NCBI GenBank assembly: GCA_030068075.1
Contig: CM057826.1
Coordinates: 112,616,746 to 112,680,745 of the forward strand
DNA: 64,000 nt
Source of the DNA: Paguma larvata
Taxonomy: Eukaryota > Chordata > Mammalia > Carnivora > Viverridae
Direction: 5' to 3'
Shown here: positions 33,532-45,784 of the stretch, piece after piece
How the letters are laid out: each line of letters opens with the position of its first letter
Numbering within the stretch: the first letter of the stretch is position 1
Made by a program: the position numbers and the translations under genes
The notes under the pieces: generated by a model
What the model was told of the DNA's origin: nothing
The model's database searches: none
The model's input: the letters and a program-made list of their open reading frames with translations, nothing else

Positions 33532-34636
33532 GAAAGAGAAAAAAGAGAATTACTTACCGGCCCACCACATTCTCAAAGCAGTTGTCTTTGCTCCCTTTGA
33601 GTAAGCAAGTCCCTTTAATAACTGAAGGATTTATGATCATAGAAACTGTACGTTCTGGAGCCCTTATGGGCCGATACCCTTTTTGTTGGCAAGTCTGGCT
33701 TTCTCTTCTGCCTCATTATCACAGGTGACATTGGGAAAGCACTCGTACAGAGGCTCAGCCCTCTGATGTGGTTGATCATGTGACGGTTTTTCCCTCTCAT
33801 GGGATTGATAGGATGTGGCTGCAAAGGACATGTGATAATTTCCAAGCCAGTGCTTTAAAGCCCCCTTCTGGATAGTGTGCCTGTTTCTTTGTGATTCTGA
33901 TAAAATCAGGAGAAGCTTGTCCTCTCCTGTATCAAATTAGATTTAAAAAGTTTCGATTGACTACCACTGAAGACCACCACCCCTGCTCAGGGGGCCCAGC
34001 CTGTGGTACCGAAGAGGCTGCCTGCCTTTGGGGTGAGCACTCTGCTGTCTTCTCCCTTCCCTGAGTGAAACACACAAGCCCAGGGCCCCAGGCCGTTTGT
34101 ATAATTGATGCATCTCACCTTCCAGGGCACTGCATCTGACAGGAGATAAAGAGAGAGTAAAACCTTTCCAGGTGTCACGATACATGCTAAAAAGGGATGA
34201 AGACATGGACTTGCATTCAGGATGGGGTCCCTAATTTTGGCCTGTCCTTAGAACACCAGTAGAAGTATTTGTAGCCCCAGTCTTTCGAACAGTACCTCGG
34301 CACTCAGTAAAAAAGGTCAGTAAGAATTTACTAACACTGAACAATCAAAGTACATTTTTGGAAGAAGTTTTACTTCTTGTTCATTACCTTTCCTAGATGT
34401 TCCCTAACTCAACCTCTTCTCCCAACGATGGTTTTCCACGAAAGGTACATGCCATTTGTCTCAAAAGAAGGCTCTGTGCCATTATCGTGGAGTTCAACTA
34501 GCAGACATCCACTAACATTTGGAGAGCAACGACTTGTGAATGTCTGATGCCCTCCACTCAGCATGTGTTCCGATCCCTAGGTGAGACCAGGTGAGCGTGA
34601 GGTTGAAGTCAAAAAGGAGGTATAGTCCCTGCCCTT
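33532..34636. other. SH3RF2 intron, unclassified
   Basis: No repeat or coding signature is recognised in about 1.1 kb. Confidence 0.4.
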
Positions 34637-34652
34637 AAGGAGCATATAATCT

Positions 34653-34854
34653 GGGGCACCTGGGTGGCTCAGTCGGTTAAGTGTCTGATTTCGGCTCAGG
34701 TCATGATCTCACGGTTTGTGAGTTCCAGCCCCACGTTGGGCTCTGTGCTGATAGCTCAGGGCCTGGAGCCTGCTTTGGATTCTGTGTCTCCCTCTTTCTC
34801 TGTCCCTCCCCTGCTCATATCTCTCTGTCAAAAATAAACATTAAAAAAAAATAA
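34653..34854 (+). mobile_element. Carnivore tRNA-Lys SINE (feline type)
   Basis: The head is 'ggggcacctgggtggctcag', then 'caggtcatgatctcacggtt' and a 'caaaaataaacattaaaa' tail. Flanking repeats are 'aaggagcatataatct' (34637-34652) and 'aaggagcgtttaatct' (34855-34870). Confidence 0.96.
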
Positions 34855-34924
34855 AAGGAGCGTTTAATCTCACTGAGATAAAATGAGAACACCCAAACAG
34901 TTTTTGGAAGTCACACAACTGCGA

Positions 34925-35020
34925 GGGCTAAAACATATTCAAGTAATTTTCCCAAAGTCATAGAGCCAGCAAGTAGGCTGAGCTGGGAGTCAAACCTAAA
35001 AACCCTGAGTTGAGAGCTGG
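34925..35020 (-). repeat. MIR fragment, antisense
   Basis: The pattern is 'caaagtcatagagccagcaa', 'gtaggctgagctgggagtca'. Confidence 0.65.
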
Positions 35021-35242
35021 CCTTCTTAGAGGTCCCTTCAGTATGCAAAGCAGTATTAGACCAAATGGCCCTGGCTGTGAGGGCAGGAGGGTTCTGAGGG
35101 TGCAGGAGTCAGTGAGGGCTAGAACCCCCAGATGAATCCTCTTTAGCTCCCTGTACCTCATTTGCTGGGCTGAGCCAGCAAGAGTTTGTATGGTTTCTGG
35201 GCACTCTACCAAAATATGTGAGAAGAGATTTCCTAGCCATGG

Positions 35243-35644
35243 CATTTTTTGTTTTTGTATTTGTTTTTTTTTTTTTAATTTATATTCATGTTAACATACA
35301 GTGTAGTTCAGGAGAAGGACCCAGTGATTCATCTCTTACATATGACACCCAGTGCTCATCCCAAAAAGTGCCCTCCTTAATGCCCATTACCCATTTAACC
35401 CATCCCCCCACAGACCTCCCTTCCAGCAATCCTCAGTTTGTTCTCTCTATTTAAGAGTCTCTTATGGTTTGCCTCCCTCTGTTTTTATTTTTCCTTCCCT
35501 TCCCCTATGCTCATGTATTGAGTTTCTCAAATTCCACATACAAATGAAATCATATGATATCTGAAATCATATGATATCTTTCTCTGACTGACTTACTTGG
35601 CTTAGCATAATACCCTCCAGTTCCATCCACATTGTTGCAAATCG
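35243..35644 (-). mobile_element. 5'-truncated young-type L1 3' end, antisense
   Basis: Poly(T) lies at left (about 35264-35276). The reverse complement contains the L1 3' region, and its 5' edge encodes the conserved end of ORF2 ([18 protein letters not shown]), matching the end of the full-length L1 in this window. It has an internal duplication of 'aaatcatatgatatct'. A possible short target duplication is 'gccatgg' at 35236-35242 and 35645-35651. Confidence 0.88.
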
Positions 35645-35651
35645 GCCATGG

Positions 35652-37410
35652 AGGTTTCGCAGTATAGTTTTATGGCTTTCTTGAGGCGTGGGCAGCAGGA
35701 TGTCAGGCTGGGCTTTGCTAGGCAAAGCCTGAGGGAGAGGACTGACTATCTTTGGATAGTCACACATGATGCTCAGAAGGCCAGTGGCCAAAACAGAGAT
35801 GCCACCACACCCAGGGTCACTTTACCCCCTCACAGGCTGGATAAAATGGCTGTCCCTTTAATAAGCAAACTTTTTTTCTCAAGTGTGATGGCCAGGGCAC
35901 TCAGGGTCATACTAACCATGTGAATCTTGAAAAAATCCAAAGGCCCCTCCCCTTGGCTTTAGAACCCTAGTATGTGGGAGCTGGAAGGGACCCTGAAGAT
36001 AATCTCGTTTGATCCCCTGAGCCTCAGAGAGGGCAAATGGTGGGTTGATGGTCGCATGCGCCAGTTGGTGGTAGAGTTAAGTCAGGGCCACCACTGGGAG
36101 AGGGAGTCCTGTCTGGGTAGCTGGTTCTAGGGGTTGGTTGACTTGTTTTCCAGACAATTTTTCACTCACTTTCCCCAAATGTTTATTGAGATTTCCATGT
36201 ACCTGTCTCTGTCCTGGAGCTTACATGCTAAATGAGGGAGCAGGTAACACAATGCAAACACACAAAACAAAAAGCAAGAAAACAAAGTACACACTCTAGA
36301 GGCCACAGAGTAACTGTAGGGACCTGCTTTAGATAGGGTGTTTTTGATTCCACATTTTCCCACCGGTTAGGATGACCTTGGCTGTGAACTTCACCAAAAC
36401 CAGCATGTCGTCCATCCCTTGTATCTGGGAAGTGTGACTTTGTGGGGCACTCAGCTTTTGGGGTAGGTCCAATGCACCCTGTAGCACATGGAAAGAGGGT
36501 GCTGAGGATGCATCAGCTGAAGGCATACTTTTTCCATATATGGGAGGGAGGCCGCAGTCTCAGAGGCAGGGCTGTCTGGTTTTGAGCCCGTGGGTGCAGG
36601 TGTTTTTGTCTTTCTGACAGAAACCCCAGACACTAACACTCTAAAGCATGGGCACACCCTTAGCAAGGGAGGGCATCGATTAAGTTCAAATCCCCATGGC
36701 TGGCAGGGTATGAACAAGCCAGGCAAAATGACAGGATCAGCAGAACTTGGCAATGACACCCCATGTCCTTGTTACGTGGCCTCTGTAGAGACCCAGTAGC
36801 CTGCACTCACTTGCTCACCCATCTGTCCCACGGATCGTTCCTTCCTACATTCACTTATATACTTATTTCTTTGTCCAACCTCTCACTTTTACAAGAATCC
36901 CCTCACTCATACATTCATTTCTGTCTTCTTTCATCCAGCCCCTCAGCCACTTCATCGTTTGTTAATTCACACAGGTATTCCGTCTCTTGTTCACGTTTAT
37001 GGGCTCATACAATGGTGTGCATGCACTCCCTGGGTTTTGCTCACTCCCTCACTCCCACATTCTCCTGACATTTACCAAACACCTGTCACGTCAAAGCTCA
37101 GCTGGGCTTAACCCCGGAGGGCCAGGGGGCACCACTTATGCTGTCCTTATGGACTTTTTCTTGGCAATAAAGCAGCATTTAGGTAAATTCCAAAACGAAG
37201 GTGTGAAATGACAGATGTGAGTCTGGAGGCAAAGATCCATTACTGTGGGGATTCGGGTGGTGCCCTCTCAGGCATCCAGTGATCCTTCTTCCCTGCAAGC
37301 CAGAAGTACCAGGTACACATGGTCTCACAAAGGCTTTAAGGGCTTCAAAAGTTGCTAGACCAGTGGGTATTTGCATTTTAGAGGAGGAAAGAGGGGGCAT
37401 TGTTTTAGCC
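35652..37410. other. SH3RF2 intron, mostly unclassified
   Basis: The region 36810-37060 is enriched in TCACTCA/CATTCA words, like a decayed simple repeat. No exon is recognised. Confidence 0.4.
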
Positions 37411-37412
37411 CA

Positions 37413-37865
37413 GGGGTCGGTATGCTGTCTCAGTAGAGGGTCAGATAGTAAATACTTTCAGCTGTGTGGGTCTCTGTCACAACTCCTCGACACTGCCACT
37501 ATAGTGCCAAAGCGGCCATAGACAAGTCATACAGAATGAACATGGCTGTGGGCCAATGAAACTTCATTTGCGGATGTTGAAAATGGAATTTCATGTAATT
37601 TTTGCATGTCATGGAGAATTATTCTTCTTTTGATTTTCCCCTGTTTACAAATGTAAATACCAGAGCACCTGGCTGGCTCAGTCAGTGGAGTGTGCAATTC
37701 TTGATCTTGGGGTTGTGGGTCCGAGCCCCACATTGGATGTAGAGATGACTTAAAAAATAAAATCTTGGAAAAAAAAAGTGAAACATTCTTAGACAGTGGG
37801 TGGGCCATACAAAACCAGGCTATGGGCTGCACTTGGCCTCTGGGCTATAGTTTGCCGATCTCCTA
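37413..37865. mobile_element. Old hAT-like nonautonomous DNA transposon, split by a SINE
   Basis: The left end is 'caggggtcggtatgct', followed by 'gtcagatagtaaatactttc' and 'ggtctctgtcacaactcctc'. The right end is 'gctatagtttgccgatctcc'. The ends are imperfect inverted repeats. Flanks 'ttttagcc' and 'attagctc' fit a decayed 8-bp duplication, the hAT size. It is a well-known mammalian repeat type; I do not assign the exact family name. Confidence 0.75.
37660..37772 (+). mobile_element. Older carnivore SINE subtype
   Basis: The head is 'gagcacctggctggctcagt', then 'ttggggttgtgggtccgagc' and an 'aaaaaataaaatctt' tail. It is shorter and differs from the feline-type copies (no CT-rich block). It is inserted in the hAT-like element. 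Confidence 0.85.
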
Positions 37866-38109
37866 TTAGCTCAAAGAAATGAATGAACAATGGATAATTT
37901 CCAGGTGCCACTGGTGGAAACAGTTTGGGGTGGATAGTCCTTCTCCTGGTGCCACTTTCTCTGCTTATGTAAAGAGATGAGAGCCCATGGAACGCCTGAT
38001 CCCAGGCATAGGGAACGTGACCTTGAAAATAAAGGATAGGTATTCTCCAGACTCATCAATGGCCAGACCACTTGAAACTGACCTAGGAGGATGACTGAAA
38101 TAATAGACT

Positions 38110-38215
38110 CTCTCCATGACCCAGTGTGTGCTGGTTCACCTGTCTAGGGTTTGTCTCCCACTGCTCACCCAGGACTTAGCACATAATAGAGACTCAGTAA
38201 ATCTTGAATGCCTGG
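38110..38215 (+). repeat. L2 3' end fragment
   Basis: The pattern is 'ctagggtttgtctcccactg', 'cttagcacataatagagact', 'cagtaaatcttgaatg'. Confidence 0.65.
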
Positions 38216-39140
38216 CGCGTGGCAATCATGCCATGCTTGGGCATGGGACCACAAGGGAGGTGCGACTTCTGTAATCTGTGCCAGCTCAGGTCAAGGCCTA
38301 AGAGCTCAGTTAGGTAGCCTGAGCTGAGCCCAGTGAGTGGGGATGATTTGTTTGCATTTCTGACTCTGCCCTCTGTGTCCTCAGGGTGGCCCCAGACTCA
38401 GCCGTGAGAAAGCGCACCTTCCCTAGCTCAAGTGTCTGCAAACAGACACACTGGTGTTGGCAATATTTTCTGCATATGTAAGCAGGTTTTCTTATGTATC
38501 TCATTGTGCAATTTTCCACCAGGACTTGATTGTTTTGGAGTGGGAAGAGAGGACGAAGGATGGATATTGCATGTCCCAAAGCTTGTGCTTCGAAATATAA
38601 TAAACATTTTTTTCTCTGAAAGAAAATGGCCCATTTCCTTGGAAGTTTCCTTTTTCTTTTCTTTTTTGAAAACACTGTTCCTCATTAAAAACAAAATTCA
38701 GGAAGCATTAACGAAGGGTTGTGGTAGGGGCTCATATCTTGCTTTTCCACAGAAATTATCTAAGAACATGGCCTTTCTGTGCCTTCTGTAGAATTCCTCA
38801 CCTGTGAAGAAGACCTCTTTTTCAGTTTATGCCGTGAGAAAGGATATAGCACAGTGGCTTTTCTGCTGAATAAGCCCAGGTGTTCCCTTAGCTCAGTGTA
38901 GTCTAGATAAAGCCAGAGAGGAAGATACAGGATCATTGAATCATGGGTTATGGGCTTGTACATGGATGACAAACTCATGGCACAGGTACCTCCATTTCCT
39001 GTTCCTGGGCCCATAACAGACACTGCTACTCAACCCCATCATTCTTCCCACTAAGCCTGGTTCCTGCCCCATAACTGCTCCTAAACTAAGAATGTGAGAA
39101 GCCCCACTCTAGCCGCTTGAGTGGGGAAATAGAGTGGGCT
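38216..39140. other. SH3RF2 intron, unclassified
   Basis: No repeat or coding signature is recognised. Confidence 0.4.
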
Positions 39141-39144
39141 TGGA

Positions 39145-39275
39145 AGAGAGTCAGGCCCAAATTCTGGCCCAATCCTGAAATGTAACTTCTGAGTGACTTT
39201 GAGTTAGTTATTTAGCCTCTCTGAGTCTTTGTTCTTCCATCTGAAATGGAAATAATACCATCTATTCACAATACT
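39145..39275 (+). repeat. MIR fragment
   Basis: The pattern is 'ctgagtgactttgagttagt', 'tagcctctctgagtctttgt', 'ccatctgaaatggaaataat'. Confidence 0.75.
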
Positions 39276-39635
39276 CAGTGGCCAAGATGTATGTGAGACC
39301 CTGGCACTGGGTCTGGTACCTGCTCCCCACACCGTAAAATTGGCTCCTTGAGCAGAGTGGAAACTGGGCTTGTTCCAACGACCTACTCGATAGACAGCTC
39401 CCTCCAACTTCTCGGCCAGGGACACGTTCATCTCTGTTTGCACGTTTCAGTGATGGCACTGGCAAATCTACCCATCTCACCTTTGGAAAGTTCCACGTTT
39501 CTCCAAGGGCCTTATATTCTTGGCCTGTCTGCTGTGGCTACCCAGAAAGGGCATTCACCCTGAACAAGCCTGCTGTTTAGCTGCCATCCCTTCTGCATTT
39601 ACTATATGTCAGGCCCCGTGCTATGTCCTTTACAC

Positions 39636-39848
39636 AGTGGATCTCAACTGCGGCCGATTTTGACACTGGGGAATATTTGACAATGTCCGGAGACTTTTTT
39701 TTTATTGCCACAGCTCAGTGGTGGGTGCTGCTGGCATCAAGTGGGTAGAGACCAGGACTGCTGCTAAGCACCCAACCACACACGTTACTTCCACCACAAA
39801 GAATTATCTGGCCCAAAGTGTCAACAATGCGGAGGCTGAGACATCTCT
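39636..39848. mobile_element. Old hAT-like nonautonomous DNA transposon
   Basis: The left end is 'cagtggatctcaactgcggc', the middle 'gaatatttgacaatgtccgg' and 'gctgctggcatcaagtgggt', the right end 'tcaacaatgcggaggctgag'. The ends are decayed inverted repeats of the 'cagtggttctcaac' type. It is inserted in a MIR. The family name is not assigned. Confidence 0.75.
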
Positions 39849-39924
39849 TATGTGAGTATCTCACTCAGTTCTCTAATAGGTCTATGTGAAAGATGCTATT
39901 AGTTTTACCACTTTAAAATGAAGA

Positions 39925-40123
39925 AACTGGGGCGCCTGGGTGGCTCAGTCGGTTAAGCCGCAGACTTCGGCTCAGGTCATGATCTCGCAGTCTGTGAGTT
40001 CGAGCTCAGAGCCTGGAGCTTGCTTTGGATTCTGTGTCTCCCTCTCTCTCTGCCCTTCTCCTGCTCATGCTCTGTCTCTATGTCTCAAAAATAAATAAAC
40101 ATTAAAAAAATTATTAAAAAAAA
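39925..40123 (+). mobile_element. Carnivore tRNA-Lys SINE (feline type) with internal deletion
   Basis: The head is 'ggggcgcctgggtggctcag' and the tail 'caaaaataaataaacatt'. After 'gtgagttcgag' it jumps to 'ctcagagcctgg', missing about 27 bp found in sister copies. It is flanked by 'taaaatgaaga' at 39914-39924 and 40124-40134. The head is close to consensus, suggesting a young copy. Confidence 0.95.
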
Positions 40124-40175
40124 TAAAATGAAGACAGAGGCTTTGCCATGTCGAGCCACACGGCGAAGGTCATTT

Positions 40176-40780
40176 TGCCATTAAGGGATACCACTGCCCC
40201 CCTGTGTTCCTGTCTACTGTCCTCCTTGTCTCCTGACTGTTGCCCTATACATCCTTCTTTCTCTTTCTCTTCTATTTTTCTGATTATGGGAGGGGGAGGA
40301 GGAGAGAGTGCCACCGGGCATGCACGCACAGGTGTGGCAGCCCCAGTGGTCTTAGATATCAATTACGCCTGCTTCTGGCTCCCAGAGCTGACGAGTTTGT
40401 GCTAAAATGCCTGAGGTACAAGCTCGGCCACTCCGTCTTTCACCTGGGCAGGGGTGGGTCTCCTGAGTGGCTCAGCTGCTGGCATTAATTAGGAAAGTGA
40501 TGATGTAAAGTTCAACATCTCATTGGAGACATGCTGAATCAAGGAAGCAAGCCGAGCAGCAGGGTTAATTAGTGAACCTGCTTTGGTCACCAGAAACCAG
40601 AGAGGCTTCTCCCCAGAGGACCTGAGGGAGCTTGGGCAGGGCTGGGATCCGAATGCGGGTGTGGCAGGTGGACCTGGGGTGCTGGCATTTGCCGGCATGA
40701 CTTCAGGATAAAGTGAGCTGGGCTGCTGGGGCTGAGAAGGGGTAGTGGTGAGGCCCTGCTTCACCCGTTGTTGCTGTTCT
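40176..40780. other. SH3RF2 intron, unclassified
   Basis: The stretch 40480-40580 has two TTAATTAG words ('ggcattaattaggaaagtga', 'gggttaattagtgaacctgc'), which are homeodomain-like. Possible conserved noncoding sequence, untested. Confidence 0.3.
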
Positions 40781-41065
40781 TTTAAAAACCTAGCTGCCTT
40801 CTGTCATTCTTCAGTCTCCACCTGGAGATCCCTTTGTCAGGTGGGTTTCTCTGACCTCCCAGGTGAGGTGGCCCCTCTCCCACAAACTCCACCCGTTCCT
40901 CATCCTTAGCTCACAGCATTTTACACACTCACAGTCTTGGAAATCAAGTGCATATGATACTTTGTTTCCTATTCCTCTTCCCTGCGAGCCTGCAGGGACC
41001 ATTTGTCAGGTCCATTGCCTCCCATGTGCCTGGTGCATGGGAGGCACCCAGAAATTTCTTTGTTG
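40781..41065 (+). repeat. L2 3' region
   Basis: The pattern is 'ggtgggtttctctgacctcc', 'ccctgcgagcctgcagggac', 'gtgcctggtgcatgggaggc'. Confidence 0.65.
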
Positions 41066-41414
41066 TCTGCTTCACTGATGGGCTGTGAGGAGCTTGGGTA
41101 ACCACACAGGGGACGATGGGGGTCACACCAAAAGCTGAAAGGTGCATGCAGAAAATGGTGAACAGGTGGCTCTGCACTGAGCAAGTACAACGGCCCCAGG
41201 AGCCCCTTAGATATAAGCCAAAAGTCACGCCCTTCCCTACTTCCCATATTGTCACTGCTTATCAAGGGAGCAAAGGGGCTTTTGGAAGTGTCTGCGCTGT
41301 GAGGCAGGCTCTAACAGATCATCCTGGTGAAGTATGTGGCTCGTGAAAGTCATTCTCAGCAAGGCCTGCGGTTGGGGGATGGTTATAGCTTCCTGACTTG
41401 ACCCAACATTAATA

Positions 41415-41690
41415 ACAGACTGAATGTTTATTGAGCTATTTACCACTGCCAAACCTGGGCCATTATCTCATGTACATGTATTGCCTTGTTGTATCCTCAT
41501 ACCAATTTGATGCGGTTAAAAAAAAATTACCTTCAGTTCCATTTCACAGATGGGAAAATTGAGGTCCAGAGAGATTATGTAATTTGCCCAAAATTATACT
41601 GCTCAGTAAGAAGTTCTGCTTCTTATGAGAATTTCAGCCCAGATTTAGGGGCTCCCCAGTGCCACGATTTCTCACTATACTGCCTGTGCT
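41415..41690 (-). repeat. MIR, antisense
   Basis: The pattern is 'ccattatctcatgtacatgt', 'ttgttgtatcctcataccaa', 'cacagatgggaaaattgagg', 'aatttgcccaaaattatact'. Confidence 0.87.
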
Positions 41691-41699
41691 AAGAAACAT

Positions 41700-43530
41700 T
41701 GTTAAAAAGGCTCTTTGCCTCAGAGAACTCTACCTGACACCTGCTCGGGCTGAGAAAGCCTTGCAGTAGTGGGAAAGAAAGCAGGTCTCTCTGTGACGGT
41801 GTGCTTGAGCACAAGGAGGGATTGCAAAAATGACCATCATTAACTAAATAGCAGGAACAGGTTTTCATGGTGTTACCTAGCTTTAGAATGCACGGTTAAC
41901 TAGTTAAGCAACATCATTGTCTATCAGATGAGTTTTATCATTTCATCTAAATAACTAGAAAACTGGGATCTGGAGAGGCCGTGCAGCTAATGGGTGTGAG
42001 TACTCAGATCAGATTCTCCCTGGCCTCCCTGGTGACATAATGGCACTTCAGGTGATGATGGCACCTGTCTTGTGCTAATAATGGCTACTGCAACCTGGGA
42101 CTATACGACTCAAGGATGAGACATTAAATGATATGTCATAAGGACTCCTAAATTGGTCTTAAATTGCACTTGCTTTACTTTTTTGGGAAGACCTTGAATC
42201 TCTCATAGAAGCACCTTTCTCTGCCGGTTTTCTTATGTATAAAATGAGACAAGAACCTCCCCCCACCGCATATCTGCTAATAGTTGTGAAAAATGTACTT
42301 TAGGAAAGTCAGGTGGAAAAGGACACCTAGGTTTTCAAAGATGTTCGGCTCCTTGCCTGCTTTAAGTCAGGGGTTCTGTTCAGTCACACAAATGATGATT
42401 TATTCTAAAACTCTGCTTGGAGTAAAGAAGGTAGTAGCAATGGCTATGGGTAGTAGTAGTAACCCTGCATGGAAGGGTTTTCAGATGAGGGTACCTAGGG
42501 TCAGCGAGGTAAGGTACTCAGTTCATTGTTACTTGGGTATTAGATGGCAAAGCTATGTCATGAAGCTTTGTCTGACTCAGAGCCTTCTTACTTGTACTAA
42601 GCTGCCTTCCTTTGTAGGGAAAACAAAAACCAAACCAAAACTCAACAGTATGAGGTTCCATAAGCTCCTTCAGCATTTTCAGTATTTAGTTTCTCATAAT
42701 CTATGTGATGGTAAAAGTTTTTCCTTGGAACTCATGCAATCCTTCATGTTCTGATTTATGTTCTGTTCCTCTTCTGGACTCAGGAGTATAAAATGAGTAT
42801 ATAAACCTGAGTTTGGGAAAATAAAACCAACACTCATTCCCACATGAATCCTGAAGCTCTTTCTTCTCCAGGCTGGAGAAACCTAGGCCTTTTCTCCTGG
42901 CCTTAGCCCAGGGGTGGGATCCAGACCTCAGGAGGGGCAGAAGGGTGAACACGTAGCTGACGAGGCCAGGATGCTGAGGCTGAGGCGGCCTGAGGGCAGT
43001 GATAAGGATGTAAACAAGAAGACTGGCACCGGCAGGCAGGGGGAGATTAGCTCCGCTGGCAGCGGCCAGTGGAAAAAGGGTAGCAGTTTAGGGATGGCAA
43101 ACAAGCCAAGCCCGAAGGTGGTGAGAAGTGAGTCCTGTCTTTGAGCTAGGAAAACGCCCAGGAACAAACAGGGAAGAGAGAGAGAGAGAAACAAAGAGAG
43201 ACAGAGACAGAGGGATATAGTGGTTGAGGCATGAACTTTGGATTCCTCAGTATATACTGAGCACCTGTGATAAGCAGGTTTGGAAATCACTGTGAAATCA
43301 TTTAGGAACAACTCACAGAATAGCATCTTACACATAATCAGCTCTCAGAAAGTAGAAGTCAATCTTGTAGAAGAACTATAGCTTAAAAAATGTAGGAGAA
43401 ATGAGAGATTTGGAATGTCACCATTTCGCAACCTCAAATGAACGTTCATGAATGGCACCTCAGACCATTAGAGGAAATGCTGGTGGGGAACCTCATAATG
43501 GATGGAGAAGGCTGACAACACCTGAAGCTG
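41700..43530. other. SH3RF2 intron, unclassified
   Basis: A frame open at 42293-42754 has no recognisable protein family. A GA-rich run lies at 43168-43212. Nothing else is supported. Confidence 0.4.
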
Positions 43531-43534
43531 ACTC

Positions 43535-44950
43535 AACTTTAATGCAAAATGAGACACATTCTTTTTCCATGTAAAAGAATGAATTTGGACCCCTACCTCA
43601 CAACACATACAAAAATTAACTCCAAATGCATCATACCCAAATGTAAAAGTATAAAACTCTTAGATGAAAATGCAGGAGTAAATCTTTGTGGACTTGGATT
43701 AGGCAATGGATTCTTAGATATGACATCAAAGGTACAAGCAACAAAGGAAAGGATAGATAGATTGGATACCACCTATAATTAAAACTTTTGTGCTTCAAAG
43801 GTTACCACCAAGGACATGAAAAGGCAACCAGAGAATAGGAGAACATTTATGTAAGTCATATATCTGATAAGGGACATGCACCTAGCATATATGTACATAG
43901 GTACAGAATTCTTTTTTTTTTTTTTTAGGTTTATTGATTTATTTTGAGAAAGGGGCCAGAGAGAGAGGGAGAGAGAGAATTCCAAGCGGGCTCCAGATTG
44001 TCAGCACAGAGCCTGATGTGGGGCTCGATCTCACAAATCGTGAGATCATGACCTAAGCTGAAACATGACACTTAACTGTCTAAGCCACTCAGGTGCCCCC
44101 ATGGGTACAGAATTCTTAAACTCAGTTATAAGATAAATGACCCCTTAACAATACAGCAAAGGGTATGAATAGACAGCTCTCTAAAGAATGCGTATCCAAT
44201 AAACATATGAACAGATGCTTAGCCATCAAGGAAATGCAAATCAAAACCACAATGGATACCACTTCATACCCATTAAGATGGCTATAATAAAAAAGGCAGA
44301 TAATAAAACAAGAGTTGGTGAAGATGTGGAGAAATTGCAACCCTCATAAACTATTGGTGAGGATGTAAAATGGTGTAATCACTTTGGAAAACAGTTGGCA
44401 GTTCGTCAGACAGTTAGACATAAAGTTACCATATGATCTAGTAATTCCACTCCTAGTTATATGGCCATATGAAAACACGTACCTACACAAAAACATGTAC
44501 ACAAATGTTCACAGCAGGATTATTTATAATACCAAAGAGCAAAAAAACTCCAGATGTCCATCAGCTGATGAGTGAATAAACAAAATGTGGTATATCCACA
44601 CAATAGTCTACACAAGGCAATGTTATCAACCATAAAAAAGAACGAAGTACTGATACCTGCTCTAACAGATGGACTTGGAAACATAATGCTAAGTGAAAGA
44701 CGCTAGCCACAAATACTCTGTGATTCCACTAAAATGAAATGAACAGAATAGGCAAATCTATAGTAACAGAAAGTAAAGTGGTTTTGCTTGGGGCTGAGGT
44801 GAGGGGTGAAGGGAAATGGGGTTCTGGGGGTGATGGCTAAAGAGGTGTGGGGTTTCTTTTTGGAACAATGAAGATGTTTTAAGTTATGGTAATAAATGTA
44901 TAACTCTGTGAATATATTAAAAGCCAGTGAATTGTGCACTTAAAACAAAA
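43535..44950 (+). mobile_element. Old L1 3' fragment, split by a SINE
   Basis: Degenerate ORF2 tail: 'aattaactccaaatgcatca', 'gacatgaaaaggcaaccaga', 'ggaaatgcaaatcaaaacca', and the 3' end 'gaatatattaaaagccagtg'. It is noncoding, about 1.2 kb without the SINE. Confidence 0.88.
43913..44103 (-). mobile_element. Carnivore tRNA-Lys SINE, antisense
   Basis: The T-rich end is at left; 'tgagatcatgacctaagctg' and 'ccactcaggtgccccc' are at right. Target duplication 'ggtacagaattct' is at 43900-43912 and 44104-44116, perfect. It sits inside the old L1. Confidence 0.96.
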
Positions 44951-45289
44951 CAAGAGAAAAACCACGAAAGAAGTACTTAGCACTATCAATGAGGTATTCT
45001 TGCCGAAATCAAGTCTGAAGCTGATTAAGCCTCTGGATCTAACTAACAGTTTACAGAAAGCACAGGAGAGAGTGGCATGTGTTAGACAATGCTGCAAAGA
45101 GGCAACTGGCAATACCCAGAATGCAAAAATCCAACAAGACAAAAACTCGGCTTCTGTAACACACACATGGCAAAGGACAGGACAAGGTGAGAGAGGAGCT
45201 TCTGACATAAAAGAAATCTAAGAGACCTATCAACCCAAGTCAAAGTGTTTACCTCATTTGGATGCCATTTAAACAAACCAACTGGAGAA

Positions 45290-45700
45290 AAAAACATTTA
45301 TAAGGCAAATGTGGGCATTTGAACACTGGCTGAATAAAGAAATTGGGGCAAGTGCTTTCAAAAATAACCAAATAAACATTAAAAAAGAATCATCGCCTAT
45401 TTTCTAACGTGTGATAATGGGATCATGGTTATGTTAAACTCTTAGAAAAAAATGCTGACTAAAATTTGTAATGAGATACCGAGATATGTGTGGGTGAAGA
45501 GATAGGAGGTCTGAGCTTTGCTTCAAAATAACGCATGTGGGGAGCAGGTTGGTGAGTGGGGATATAACTGAAATAAGACTGGCCCATGAGTGGATAATTG
45601 CTGAGATTTGGTGTTATGTATATGAGGGTTCATTATGCTCTTCCTTCTTCTTTTACACGTTTAAAATTTTCCATCATAAAAAACTTAAAATGTACAGCAT
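45290..45700 (+). repeat. Ancient interspersed repeat, family not named
   Basis: Words such as 'tttgcttcaaaataacgcat', 'gactggcccatgagtggata' and 'aaaattttccatcataaaaa' belong to a pattern seen in many mammalian genomes. I do not assign the family. Confidence 0.5.
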
Positions 45701-45784
45701 AGTGATTGAGGAGAAATCTAGCAACTGATTGCTAAGAAATTCTGTCCGCTAAACTTTTTAATAAAATCATAACAATCCAAGTAC

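Larger units (their letters stand above)
39590..40175 (-). repeat. MIR, antisense, split by two younger insertions
   Basis: The three parts are 39590-39635 ('ttactatatgtcaggccccg', 'gctatgtcctttaca'), 39849-39924 ('gtgagtatctcactcagttc', 'ctttaaaatgaaga') and 40124-40175 ('taaaatgaagacagaggctt'). Put together they read as one antisense MIR. Confidence 0.8.

Noticed and set aside
42293..42754. 153-codon plus-strand open frame
   Set aside because: No recognised domain, no splice or promoter context, biased composition; chance frame in an intron.
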